A DNA stretch of 64,000 bases from NCBI RefSeq assembly GCF_964204865.1, contig NC_135261.1:7750001-7814000 (forward strand), in the 5' to 3' direction. The DNA is from Styela clava. Lineage: Eukaryota > Chordata > Ascidiacea > Stolidobranchia > Styelidae. The position numbers were made by a program, and so were the translations under genes. The notes under the pieces were generated by a model, which worked only from the letters and a program-made list of their open reading frames with translations, did not search any database and was not told the DNA's origin. Shown piece after piece: positions 48,625 through 61,139 of this stretch (its first letter is position 1; each line of letters opens with the position of its first letter).

Positions 48625-51600
48625 CTATAAGGCCCAATTCACGAGTCCTGACATTTCGTTTTGCTGAAGTTGCTCCATTGTAGATGTCGGTCTAAAGTGA
48701 GCCATAGCTTGGTATTGTGCTTGCATAGGTTGAGTTTGATTCACATTTTGTAGTTGAAAATTCCCCGTTGCGTTCGTAAAATCTAAATAATAAAAATTAT
48801 AAATTCTGTTTTATATTCTTACGCGCCGGCGTACGGTCAGAGTAAATAAAAAATTAGAGATATCATGATGAGCTGTCAACAGAAATTTCTCAAAGCTTAT
48901 GCAGCATTGATCCATCCTATTATTTATCACATGGAAGATATGTCCAATGCTGAAAGTAATGCGAGTGACCACAAGTTAATGTTCGTTAATTTAAAAACAC
49001 CGTTTCATACTTAACGCTGCAAAGGGATTAATAAAGCAATTTATAATCAATTCATGAATCTACAACAGATTAAACCTTTAAAATTAAATGAAGGCATTGC
49101 CAAAAATTTATTTTCTTATTAATTATTTTATTTTTTTATAAGTTTGCTGTAATTTATGACAGAAGAGAATCACTATATTAGGAGGTTCATTCACTGTCAA
49201 ATGCTGCACAAAATCAAACCTTAAAGTCAGCCGCGATAACGGGGACAAACGAAGACACATGTACATTGAGTTTTATATTACTATGAAAGGCATTTAAAAT
49301 TCCAAAATATGGGTATTCAAAATGCTATACACACCATGATTTGGACCGATAGTAACAACTGGAGGAGGCGGCTGTCTAAACAACGAACACGATTGTGTGA
49401 TGCCAGATGCTTTATCAGTATCCTGTGCCTTACAGCTTCTGCTCGTATCTCTGAAACCTTGCAAAACAAAAGTTAACATTAGTCTATAAAATAATTTCGT
49501 TTTGTTCTTTTACAGGATCAACTAAAATTTGCAATTGCCGAATTATAATTTCTGGAACTGATAATTTTTTCTGTTTTTTTTTTTCAATTATCGGGGTTTT
49601 CTAGACTAAACGGATATTTCCAATACTTCAAACTTTTTTAGGCCAATAATTGTAATTTGGACATTCACATATCTTACCTTTTGCAAAAGGATTTTTATCA
49701 ATTTTTAATTTCGTTATTTGTTGATTCTGGTAAGCTGTAACAGTGGTAAACTGTGTCTCGGCAAATACAAACGTGATCACGTTTTCCTGCGATGTGTCTA
49801 CGCTTTGCGTGAGAATTACCGTTTCACATTCACGCACTCCATTTCCTTCACACTCAATCAAATGTATGCGAGGTTGGTATTTGTGCATTGAATGTAAGAT
49901 GATCTGAAAATTGAAAGTACTCAATTAGTTCCTAATCGTGCTAGCATGTATGCAAAATTATAGAAACTGAACTCATGAGCCATTAAAACTCTTTCATATC
50001 AATTCGACTTGTAAGTATTGAAATTAAAAAAAATCGGGCTGGGAAATGGGACATGTATTTAAAATGAATGCAAAAAAAACAATCCTGAAATATGTCTCAC
50101 ATGTCCTTTTTCGTTTCCTTCATTGTTTGTCAGCTTCATTTTATCAAAAACGACTGTTTGTTTCATCCATGTTTCTCCTGTAGCGGGTGACTCTGGGTGA
50201 ACGTAAGTACGTTTTGGAACATCCGAAGTAACGTTTCCAGCTGCAATCCATTGGGAACTTGTATAAGCATATCTAGGTAATGTAAGGAGAAGAGAAAGAG
50301 AGAAATGTGAAAGAAAGGCGAAAGAAGAAACGAGAGAACTGAGTCAAAGAAGTGATGATAAAAAGTAAGGTAAAAGTATTTTATTGCTGTGACGTGATTA
50401 AATATGGAAAAGAATTGCAGAAAAATTGCAAAAAAAATAAAAATGAGAAAGATTCAAATTGTATAAAGCATATAAACAAGGATGAATCAAAACTCAAGTA
50501 AGCGAAAACCATTCAACGATATTTTTGTCGTACCTATATCTTTTGTTATCAATCGGTAATACATCCACAGCCATTATGTATTTTCTTTGTGGTTGAAGGC
50601 CAGTAATATTGATTTTCAATGTTGGAAACATACGTCTGAAAAAAAAAAGCAATACAAAATTGAGTGACTGGGGTTATTTCATCCAAAAAATTGAAAAAGA
50701 TAATTCCTTATTTCAAGAATTTAATTTTACCTTAAATGAAGTAAACTACAAGTTTAAAGTTTACGACTCAATTCCAGTTAAATTAATTCACAAGGCTCAC
50801 CTTCCAGCCTTCGTGATTATCATCTCCGTACCGATTTCGTGAAATTTCTGCCAGAGTTCATGACTCAAAAGTTCGAGTTGAATTGAGCTGGAATATTCTT
50901 TCAACTTCGGAAGACCTGAATAATAAATATTATATAATATTACATCAATCGAGAAGAAGAGTTCACTTATAAAAAACCAGACATTTTCAACAAGGTTTGC
51001 TCTCTGATTTTATGCCTATATTACAAAAAAGGTTAATTTTCATCAACAGCATAATTGAAAGTTATAAATTCTAAGTTGCATTTTATGCTTCAGTGCTATT
51101 GAATGAACCCTGTCGATAACATTTTGCAAACACATTTATACCTGCGGGAACATGTTCGTTGTTGTAAAATTTCATCCGATGTGAATTGCCAACCATAATG
51201 TTTTGATTAGTATAATTCAATTGTTGTGATGCGCATTGAGACGTTGCAGGAGATTCTGAAACTAAAATTACGTCATCGTCTTCATCTTCAGTCCTTTGAT
51301 TTGTTGACATCATTGTGTGAGCCTCTGAAAGCGCCGTAAGATTGGCGGCATAGTCATTTGAATTTTCATAAAATCTGTACATATCGTTTGGCATCGTCTC
51401 CGTGTTATAGTTTGCATCGTTACAATATTGATTAAAGTGAGTTTTATAGTTGGATTCAAAGTTAGAACAAGAATCGTTGTTAGTTTCTTGAACGAAATAA
51501 GGTTGCTGAACTGGCAAGTTTGAGCAGTTCCAGGAGTCCTCGTTATATGGCGTCCCCATGTTATTAGGTAGGGTGGGAACTCCATTGACGTCATATTGAA

Positions 51601-52953
51601 TATTGTCAATGCCAGAATATATATTAGGACCATGTTGTGTGTGGGAATTGTGAGGGTGTGGCTGGTGTGAATAACAATCCACTGTAGGAAGATGCGCCTG
51701 TAATTCAGCGAATTTGGGAGTGGGCGATTGTTCGTTAAATTGTCTGTCTTCCTTGTCTAGTTCGTAGTTGTGACTGAAAAAAATTATTCACAATATTAGT
51801 CATTCTAGGAATATTATTTTTGCAACTGTCAAAAAATCAGCATAACATAAATCGAATAATATTTATATTTAATTCTAATAATCCTAACACTTACTAATAT
51901 ATATATTTTGATAAACACGAATCGCTTGATCCCAAAATAATAATTGATGTTCAATTCACAATTCACATATGGTGTGTCACGATGGCGACGTACCGAAAAT
52001 TCAACATAAAATATATATACTGTTTCTTTGACGTCGATTTGAAAATATTGCAAAACAACCTTAAACTGGAATCAAACCTTTCACCAAACGCAAAAAATGT
52101 TTCTCTTAATGTATACATTTAATTACCTATTATAATTTCCTGTACTGTATTGATGAAATATTTCTGATGAATTGTCTGGTTGGCGAATACTTAGAGCGTC
52201 TGAATGACCGTACATATTGATATTTGAAGTTTCAGTTGCGAGTGGGTTTGGGATCGTCATATCTTCACTGTCCAAATAAAGACCCCCAAAAGTTTCTAGT
52301 CGATGGAAATCAGTATGTGCGTTATCGACTGAATGATTTAAAGTACAAAATATTTTGTCCGGAGACGTTGACTTGAAATTGTTCTCTTCAGCTGTGTGAG
52401 GTGATTCGTTCATCTTTGACAAGCTAGAGAAAACTTTAGCTTGATCAGATGTGGGATTGTTTTCATAATAATCTGGACATGTATTTTCATAAGAAACTAT
52501 GCCATTTGTATTTGTCCAAACATTGTTTTCTGAGATGTAAACTGATTCATCAACATTGTTCGTTGAAATCTCCATGTATGATCGCTTTGGTATTGGTGAG
52601 TCGCAATAATGCTCGTTATGCGATAGAAATCTTTTTCTTTCATTGAGGGTTGTTGATATTAGATGTTCTATAGTAAAATTATCCGAAATTTGCCCTTGAG
52701 TCTGATTTTCATTAGAGAGCAATCGCATTTTGCGTTGCACATTTTCAAATTCAAAGACCTCATTGACGGGATTTTGTTCGGGAAACTCTGCATCATGAGA
52801 TGAATATATTTTTGATAAAAAATGTGATGCCTTCTGAAAACTGTCGTTGTAACTTATTTGTGTACAAGGAGAACTCTCAGTGTCATTTCCTAACGTCTGA
52901 TTAATGTTATTCTCTTCGGCAATGAGCATATTTGTTGGTTCTCTAGTATCCAT
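48625..52953 (-). CDS. T-box transcription factor, Tbx6/Tbx16 type, eight exons
   Basis: Exons 52127-52953, 51142-51773, 50801-50915, 50534-50635, 50101-50272, 49678-49903, 49335-49457 and 48625-48782 join in phase to 784 residues, all GT-AG. The T-box DNA-binding domain spans about residues 498-695: [113 protein letters not shown] and IILHSMHKY place it with Tbx6/Tbx16/VegT rather than Brachyury. In ascidians this group acts in tail-muscle and mesoderm specification (known for the family; inferred here). The stretch between IHLIE and FAET is about a dozen residues longer than usual. The N-terminal 497 residues are Asn/Ser/Thr-rich with an acidic run ([14 protein letters not shown]). The C-terminal 90 residues are Gln/Pro-rich. 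A TTTCAG acceptor lies 46 bases before the ATG. Confidence 0.92.
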
Positions 52954-53631
52954 ACTTGTTTTTGAACTAAATATAAACAGCGGCCCGGAACTTAGTTTTC
53001 TGAAACCAACCAGGTTGAATTTGTAGATTAATCTACTAAATTCACTTACTATTTTATTTTACCTACTGCATAAATACAAATAAAAATCAATTTCCAATAG
53101 GTCTAATAAAAAAGTTATATTTGCATTATTATTCTAATGAATCATTTTGAAAAATACTATTTTGTACACTCGTAAATAAATATAGATCTTCATTTCTCAG
53201 TACCATCAACTGTTCACACACAGTGGTATACCCATCAATCTCGCGATCGATATGATATATTTCAAAAAAGAATTGTTATTATTGAATTGAGTGAGTTTTT
53301 TATGCATTGGAAAAAAGTTCTCATTAATTCAGAGGAAATCTAAGAAAGCCAGGCTGATTTAGCTTTTCAGTGGGAGAAGGAGAGAATAATTTTAACAAAT
53401 TTGTTAAATTTATGTGACATATAATGTAATGTGGTTTTCATTAGATTACATTGAAAAATATTTTCATTGTTACATAGTTACAATACCGTGAAGTTTAGAA
53501 TCCAGGTATAATAATAATGAAAATCAAAATTTGATTGAATATTTTTCCTATTATACAAACTTAACACATATATATTTTTCTGCCACCTTGATATTTGTCA
53601 AAATAACACCTGAAAATCACACTTTTCTCTG
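52954..53631. other. T-box 5' region, possible leader intron
   Basis: Contains the acceptor GGTTGGTTTCAG (exon would start at 52999) that could receive either a spliced leader or the leader exon at 53640. No coding sequence supported. Confidence 0.4.
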
Positions 53632-53639
53632 TCACTTAC

Positions 53640-53860
53640 CAACTTGCTTTTTCAAACTCCAAGTTTTTTTACTTTGCTAAGATATTGGCTTTCTGGACTT
53701 CCTGCTGAAAAGTGTTCGTCATACTGACTAGAAATTTTGTCACTGAAACTAAGGTGATGACAATGTGGCGGAATATCGCCTCGTGCTCGAAGTGTAAAAT
53801 GATTCGCTCCTCGTTGATATAATTCTGCCAATGTCGTTAGCATTGAATACCATGACTTTC
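53640..53860 (-). promoter_or_regulatory. Candidate T-box 5' leader exon with upstream ORF
   Basis: Ends at a strong minus-strand donor (AAGTTG|GTAAGTGA) and contains a 63-codon frame, 53652-53843, from ATG to TGA that finishes 11 bases before the donor. The peptide includes ARGDIPPHCHHLSFSDK. A second ATG 10 bases upstream opens an overlapping frame of about 35 codons. With the acceptor before the T-box ATG, this would make a leader exon carrying upstream ORFs. It could instead be the last piece of another gene. Confidence 0.35.
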
Positions 53861-54949
53861 AAATTAATAGCTGCTAAAGTGATTAGATTAAATGAATATA
53901 TTTATATAGATTTTAATATTTGCAAAAGATCTTATTTCAAGTTTTGGTTGCATCTTGTACACAATGAAAATTAATATGTGGTATTATTTCCAACAAAAGC
54001 TTTAGGAATAAAAACTTATAAATTGTCAAACATTTGTTTTATGACATTGTCATATTTATTTTTGCAAATTAGAATGTATTGCAAACATATTTATATAAAT
54101 ATCTCATTTGAAGTAGACGATGTTTAAACGTATTTATATAAATATCCCATTTGAAGTAGACGATTTTTAGCTTTAGCTTTCTGTTAAGTAGAAACATTTG
54201 GTACTATAGAAAGTACTTATAAAATTCCAAGTAACTACAAAACCTTGTTTACTTACAACATGCACTTAATCACATATCTCTAAACTTTTTAATTTTATAT
54301 TATAGTGGGAAATATTCTATACATTCACAAAGTAAAATTCAATTCAAGAGGATCGATTTGAATATTATTGCAAATTTGACACTGATTTTCATTAAATGAT
54401 TGTTGGGCTTGGAAAATCAAAATTAGGAAATCCGCGTTCACTATCTCGTGCAGAGTCTTATCTGGATATTTAAATAATAGTTCCTATGTATCTAGTTTGC
54501 TCGAATTTTAAAGTACGTATGTATCAAATCATTAGAAGAAAGAGTGAAAAGAGGACAAAAACTTCCATGTATATGATATATGTATATGAGTGACAGCAAA
54601 TTATTTACATTTAATTGTTTTCCGTTTAAACTAAAATTGCGGTTTTGCAATTTGCAATAAATCTATTGACAGAAGTTAAGTAAACAAATTTTTAGTTGTC
54701 TATCAATTTTGTGCAAAATTATCCTGTCGTCTGTACGTACTGTAAATTTAAAAATGACAGCTTTTCAAATGATGATATTGATGCAAATATTTTAGAATAT
54801 ATACAAATATATTCATATCATCCGTATACAATATACCTATGATTTTTTTTAATTTATGCTGAGAATTTTGTCTTATGCATGTATTGTCGTTTCGGTCCGA
54901 ACGCTGATAATTTTTTGCTAGTTAGCAACAAACTATTATCGGACACGAA
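53861..54949. other. Intergenic stretch between T-box and repeat
   Basis: AT-rich, no supported gene. Holds the 42-bp tandem duplication at 54085-54168. Confidence 0.5.
54085..54168. repeat. Two 42-bp tandem units
   Basis: ATTTATATAAATATCTCATT and TGAAGTAGACGAT recur as ATTTATATAAATATCCCATT and TGAAGTAGACGAT immediately after, with one internal difference. Confidence 0.85.
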
Positions 54950-55320
54950 ATGTACATATGGATCGTTTTGTTAATATGTTGTTGTTGGTGGTGGTGTTCT
55001 CGTCTTTGCATCGCTTTTCTCATTATCCATTAGACCAATTGCTTTGAAATGTTCAGTGGTCAAAGATTGTTTTTTTTTTTCGCTAAAAGGCTATTACTTT
55101 CATTTATTTTGAAAATATCTGTGGGCTGTATGAGATTTGTTATTTTGTGCGCAATGTCGTCATCAAATATTGCGCACCTTGTGGTGGTTCCGCAATGGAG
55201 TTAGTTGTGAACACCGCTGTACCGGTAGTCTTCTGTAAAAGTTTGCATATCCCTACTAACTTCGTTTTGGTTTCCATGTCCATATATTTAGGGATCGCTC
55301 TCTTTTTTATTTTTTTTATT
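54950..55320 (+). repeat. Dispersed repeat family, copy 1
   Basis: Shares with 60450-60790 (inverted) and 62405-62660 the ordered motifs ATGTTGTTGTTG, GACCAATTGCTTT, TCAAAGATTGT, a variant of TTCGCTAAAAGGCTATT, TGCGCACCTTGTGG and ATCGCTCTCTT. No protein frame is conserved among copies, so it is a non-coding mobile repeat of unknown class. Confidence 0.65.
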
Positions 55321-55646
55321 TTGAGGATGTGCATGGAATCAAATGATGAGACATTTGAAAACAACTGTACGGCTGGGGAAATTAATGGAACGACGTCAGG
55401 TGTGATAACAGTTTTGGTTAAATTGTCAAAAAGGTAAATTGGTATTGATATGTACAATATTTAAATGCGAGGCAGTTTCCCAGAACCTACTTCATATTGT
55501 GGGAAAAAAACAATTATAAATTCTTCTGCAATCTCACATAGAGATATTATTGTATCAGGTAAATGCCTTTCAGTCATTTAATAAAGACGAAGGGAAGACA
55601 CATATATTGACTAAAATTCGACCCAGCGTTGTTAATTATCAATATC

Positions 55647-55756
55647 GGACCTCCTGAACTATGCGCACTAAGATGGCGCACAACCTGAACTATGGTTGTG
55701 TACCAGGTTAGGGTTCAGGTTATGCGACATCTTGGTGCGCATACTTCAGGAGTACC
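55647..55756. repeat. Foldback MITE, copy 2 (inverted)
   Basis: 110 bp; its reverse complement matches 29621-29730, with GGTACTCCTGAAGTATGCGC at one end and a GGACCTCCTGAACTATGCGC arm at the other. Confidence 0.75.
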
Positions 55757-57104
55757 TTAATATCTGTAACATTATTTGGCTCAGCCTGAAATAAAGAGAT
55801 TTTTTAATATAGTTACTGTGGCCCGATTAAATGAAATTTATCAATAAATTATCTTAAACATCCGTTGTACTCCGTGAATTTGATATGTGTAGACGGGTGA
55901 TAGCACTGCTGAACTAACCTAAGGCATATGCGCATTTGTTTTTAAGATTTAGTGTATATTGCCTAATTGACAGTAAAGATGGATAGGAATTTAATGCATT
56001 TTCCCAGTTATTATTTACCAATGCTGTGCTGTGATCGCAAAAGTTCGGATTAATTTTTTGCGTCATCAATTGGGTTCATTGCGTGCGTTCAAATCACAGA
56101 ATTAATTGACACCAACTTAGCTCGTAATTCATGATCATACTAATATGTGCTTAATTTCGGATACGAAATATGCAATAAATAACAATTATTGTGATTATGA
56201 AATGAACGTTTTTGATTCCGATACAGCCCGAGGGACAAGATTATCTGATGCTACGTAAGGATAAGTAATAGGAATAGGAATGTGTCATTCCAAGAGATAT
56301 TATGCGTTTCAGAGAATGAAAAGAGCGTTGAAATGAGAGATATCAAAAACACGAAGCATTTGTTGCATTTGTCTCTGAATTACTAAACTTTATTTGTGAA
56401 CGTTAGTTGACTGGAATGAACTTGTTTTTAAAATACCGCTTCGTTGTCGGCCTCAAAACTCGTAGAAAGGTTGTATATTTCAGCATGAGCAAGCAAATCC
56501 AAATTTGGGACCAACAAATAAATAGAGATATTATTGAACAGCTATAGTTAAGCATAAATAACTAAATAAATGAGTAACAAAAGTCAAAATATCCCCATTA
56601 GTGCCGTTGGTTGCATTTCAGCAATTGAAGTTAACGAAAAATCTCTTTTGATTTCTATGGTGAACGATAAACGTTGGTGATGTCGTTCATGGACAGTTGT
56701 ATCTGTTTATAGCATTTTTCAGGCGAGAATAGTTTGCCAGCCGGACAGAGTGAGCTCAATTTGTGAGATCGTGAAATCATTCTGACCAATCTCCCAACTG
56801 AAAACGATACAAAAGTTTATTTAGCTTATATATTTTCACCGTTGAAACTTTTGGGATAAGATAACATCCTAAAAGATCAAATGTCTGAATATTTTGCAAA
56901 TTTTGAACTTTATATACCTGTCGTATTTATCAGTTATCAGTTATTTTGTAGGATAAAAATACCAAAAGTTTAAAAAAATATTAATTCTTCTTGCCTTTTG
57001 TTGTAACTGACTCCAGTTATAATTTGCGAAAAAATTTAACATTAAAATTGACAGACTTTTCAATTAATAATTACATATTTATAAAAGTCATTTTCTTAGT
57101 CAAC
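55757..57104. other. Upstream region of the first collagen-discoidin gene
   Basis: No coding region supported. Ends with the 3' splice site TTTTCTTAG (57099) five bases before the ATG. Confidence 0.45.
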
Positions 57105-60076
57105 ATGATAACAACTTTGTGGAAAATTATTTGCTTGATTTCTCTTTGGACATTGATGCATGTGTCATTTGCTGACGAAGTCGGAACAAGTTGTTCGACC
57201 ACACTTTCCATTGTGCGAGAACTTTTAAATAAAGATAGTGACAACGTATGTGGGAATTCGTGTCAAGGAAGGCCTGGCAAAAGGGGATCGATTGGGCCCA
57301 CAGGCCCCCAGGGACGAAAAGGACCCCCAGGATCATGTAAATGTGATATTAGCATTGTTGAAAAGCTCCAAGAAAGAATTAAAGAACTTGAAGGTCTGTT
57401 ATTATTGTAACCGCCTGTTTGAAAATGCTTTTTTAAATAATTTCAAAAATCAAGCATACAAGCAATAATTGTTTTCTTCAACTTTTTGGATTTACCTTGA
57501 TTGGGGATTGATTTGACATTGTTGTGCGACTGCGGCCTTTTATAACGACTCACATAAATCAATACTATACGTTGTTAAATTAAATTTTTAAAGTTCCCAA
57601 TTTTTACTTTATCAGTACACAGATTTACTCTCAATAATTTTCAAACAGCAGCGGTATCTATGACAAAAAAATGTATATTTGCAACTGGATAAAGAGTAAC
57701 ACAGAAAATCACATCATATTTCACGCATAATGTTTTATTAGAAAAGAGCAATTCTCTTCTTGGTGGATACGAAATTGGCGCAGAGATACTAGTAAGGCCT
57801 TACATAGGCAACGAGTTTAATATAAAAACCTATGGACAAGCGTGACGTAAAGTTACATAACGTGCAAAACAAAATTTGGTGTGAAAAATTGACGTCGAGA
57901 TCTGGAACGTATTTGAAATGAAATGAAAGTAGTAGAAAATTGATTAATTCAGTAGTTGCATTGAAACTTTTTTACAAACCCCAATAACAACAAAAATAGC
58001 AATATTACATAATACTCGGGTCTACTTGTAATCAACAAATAAAGATAGTAGACTATAGAGAATGTAAACATTCAACTTTTTAGAAGAAAGGGGAAATTAA
58101 ATCCTTTGAGATATATGACGTTCACATTGCATGCCAAATTTGGGTCGATGTTATCATTCGGAACTCAACCGCATCAGTTTAACGAATAAATTTTGTAATC
58201 TAAATCCGGTCATGTTCACTGAATACGCTCAATTTTCATCGCCTCAGGTGCTACAATAACATTTGGAAATTTTTGTTTTGCGTTATTGAACTTTTTTAGT
58301 TAAACCTAAATCTACAATAAAAATATATTAATGTCGTTTTGTAAAAGCGGAAATCAGCTTTGCTTCGAGCAAGGATCTTTCCAAACAGTAAATCAAATTT
58401 ACTTATTCTATCCGCCCAGCACAACCCAGGGATCGTACAGCATGAACTGATTAATTTAATGATTAATATGCAAATTAGTTTTGATTTAGTGATGATATGG
58501 TGATCACATTCTGTATTATTACCTACATTCGACAAATAAACCGACATTCGGCCAAATAAATTGAATCTTGAAACTCAATCGGTAGTAACTTTAAAAATAA
58601 AAATAATGTGTATTTTGTTTTCTTAGAATTTCAACGTTTTGTCAGCAAAAAATTATGTAAGTGAACTCTTTTAAACCTAACTGAACAAATTTAATATTCG
58701 TCGGTATAACACCAGATACAAAGTCAAGACTTTGAAAGAGACAAACCGACTTCATTTTCAACTTTTTTGTAAATATGAAGTTATCTCAATTATTTATTAT
58801 CAATTTATTATCTCCCTGTCGTTTATTTATAATTTCATAAATACCACATATGATGCCATACTTGTTATACTAAATTTCGAAAAAAAAATGTGTCATTTAT
58901 TGCAAAGCAAGAAATTCAAAACAACCTTCACCCTATCAATTAACGATTTTTGATTGATATTTCGATAACCTGATAGATTTCTATGTTGACTTAATTTTTT
59001 CTCAGTTTGCAAGTACGTTTTTAATTTTCAAATATGGACCATGCGTGTTGATGATCTGCTTTGAGCTTAATCGTAGTTTATGCAGAAACATAAATACCGT
59101 AATTATCAAATCAGCACTGTATATGTAACAAAAATTGTTATATTTTTTGTTTTAAAGCAATATGCTATGCTGGAATTTCATCTGGAGAAATACCAATAGC
59201 AAGTGTTACGGCATCATCAGTTCATAGTACATGCAAACTAAGTAACGTTCCACTCAACTCAGGTGCAGCATGGTGTGCCAAAATAAGTGAGTTTTATATA
59301 TTCATCCAACTTCGTGAATCTCACAAGTTCACACCTCATTTTCATATAAAATTTTTCAAATACCTCTGCGTCAAAGCAATCATTTGGCTCTTAACAATCT
59401 GAAAAATGTTCAAATTTATCAAACTTATCTAACTCAGTGAATCTCACAACTAAACTCCCGATTTTAATGTATTTTTTTTTCACGTATCTCATGTCAAAAC
59501 AATTCTTTGACTCAATCTAAATGTTTATATTTATCAGACAATGTAAATCAGTGGGTGCAAGTAGATTTGAAATCTCCAAGACGAATTATGGGCATAGCAA
59601 CGCAAGGAAGAATTGACTGCTGCATCCAGTTTGTCAAAACATACTCAATATCTTATGGCGATACTGTCACAAGTCTAACGACCTACAAAGAAAAAGGATC
59701 AGCAAAGGTCAGTACCTGCTTATCATGAGGGCCAACTTGTGCGATTTGTAAGAATTTTCAATTTAATATCACTTGCTGCAAAATGAACTGTTGAAAATGT
59801 CGATCTAATTTTGATGAAAGGGAGACGTAAATAATATGCAAAATAACTTTTTTGCAATCAATCTACTAATTGAACTAATTGAATAACCAAGGGGGAAAAT
59901 TTGAACTATTTTAATGTTCTTTTTGTGATTTGCTTCAGATATTTTCGGGAAATTCTGACAAGAACACAGTCGTAAAAAACTACTTCCAGAAGCCAATCAC
60001 CGCAAGGTATTTCAAAATTCATCCGGTAACTTTCAAAGGTTGGATGAGTATGCGAATCGAATTATTGGATTGTTGA
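57105..60076 (+). CDS. Secreted collagen-like/discoidin-domain protein 1
   Basis: Exons 57105-57393, 59158-59286, 59538-59707 and 59939-60076 give 241 residues with GT-AG introns in phases 1, 1 and 0. Residues 1-23 are a signal peptide (LWKIICLISLWTL...SFA). Cys30, Cys49 and Cys53 precede eight Gly-X-Y triplets (residues 55-78: GRP GKR GSI GPT GPQ GRK GPP GSC). CKC and a heptad-like neck (IVEKLQERIKELE) follow. Residues 99-241 are one F5/8 type C (discoidin) domain, opening CYAGISSG, with NQWVQVDLKSPRRIMGIATQ, GRIDCC, IFSGNSDKNTVV, ARYFKIHP and closing MRIELLDC. The family binds sugars, phospholipids or collagen. Cysteine-locked collagen triplets plus a neck suggest a secreted trimer or higher oligomer, as in collectins and ficolins (inference). 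Start chosen because ATG 57105 opens the signal peptide; the frame upstream has no better ATG. Paralogue follows at 61140. Confidence 0.9.
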
Positions 60077-60449
60077 GAAAGAATAAAAATATTGGAAGAT
60101 CAGTAGAGACTAGTTACACAATATGCGTCAACTATATCTTTAAATTGTAATATACTAATGAAATTTTATAGCCTCATAACGCTTTTACGGGATGCTTGTA
60201 TTGAACGAAATTGTAAATTCAATAAACATAGTACAAAGAACGATGAAGATTTGTATTAATTCTAAAGAAGATGACTTTCAGAGTTCCACTTTAGGAAAGT
60301 AAGGTATACAAACGTAATAATCAAAATGTTGATGGTCGACAGTCAGTTCAATTATAGTTAGGTGATGAGGTTAGTACAAATGCGCACCTTTACTGCTTTT
60401 AACTCCAAAGCATTAAAGTGATTAGTATATCAACATTTATTAAGAGAGC
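60077..60449. other. 3' flank of collagen-discoidin gene 1
   Basis: AATAAA-type hexamers occur just past the stop (about 60083) and near 60219; either could end the transcript. Nothing else recognised. Confidence 0.5.
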
Positions 60450-60790
60450 GATGCTCGAATATATATTAACGTGTACGAGTATGCAAGCTGTCACAGTATC
60501 CCACCGGCACCACAATCTTCACGACTAACGCAAACGCGGAGCCGCCACAAGGTGCGCAATTTTTTGTTACATCATAAAACACAAAAAACGAATCCATAAA
60601 GTCCACAGAATTCCACAAAATAATCCCATGAAGTCCACAGAATAAAACAAATAGCTTTTTAGCGAAAAATACAATCTTTAACCAGTGAAAATTTAAAAGC
60701 AATTGGTCTAGGAGGATGACGATTTCTCCATAACGATAAGAAGAAAAATAGCAACAACCACAACAACAACATAATAATAACAAACGCTCA
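60450..60790 (-). repeat. Dispersed repeat family, copy 2 (inverted)
   Basis: Reverse complement of the family at 54950; best-kept segment is AATTGCGCACCTTGTGGCGG and the GTTGTTGTTGTGGTTGTTGC start. Lies between the two collagen-discoidin genes. Confidence 0.65.
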
Positions 60791-61139
60791 ATAAATGCAA
60801 AAATTCAAATCTTGCAAGATTACGTAGATATTGCGTTAAGGAAACTGTTAATATGTTTCTGCAGTACCTATGCTTGTTACATTTCACTTAATAAGCGGGC
60901 TTGGTTACAGCTTATTAAGCTCGATGGTTTCCTTCCTGTACCCATTCCTCAAAGGTAATTCTTCCTCGTCAACTTGAATGTTCGTCAACATTCGGCATAT
61001 GCTCGGCAGAATTATATTTTTGGTTTTATCCGAGGTTGCATCGCATTGTAAGCCGCTTTCAGAGTATTTATATCATAATATTTAGCATATTAATAATTTG
61101 AAGATTGTATTTTTACATTTTCAGAAGAAAAAAAATAAA
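60791..61139. other. Upstream region of collagen-discoidin gene 2
   Basis: Promoter presumably here; ends with acceptor TTACATTTTCAG (61124), 15 bases before the ATG. Confidence 0.45.

Noticed and set aside
55140-55457. Frames of about 100 codons on both strands with CAPCGGS
   Set aside because: They fall in the dispersed repeat; the frame is not kept in the copies at 60450 or 62405.
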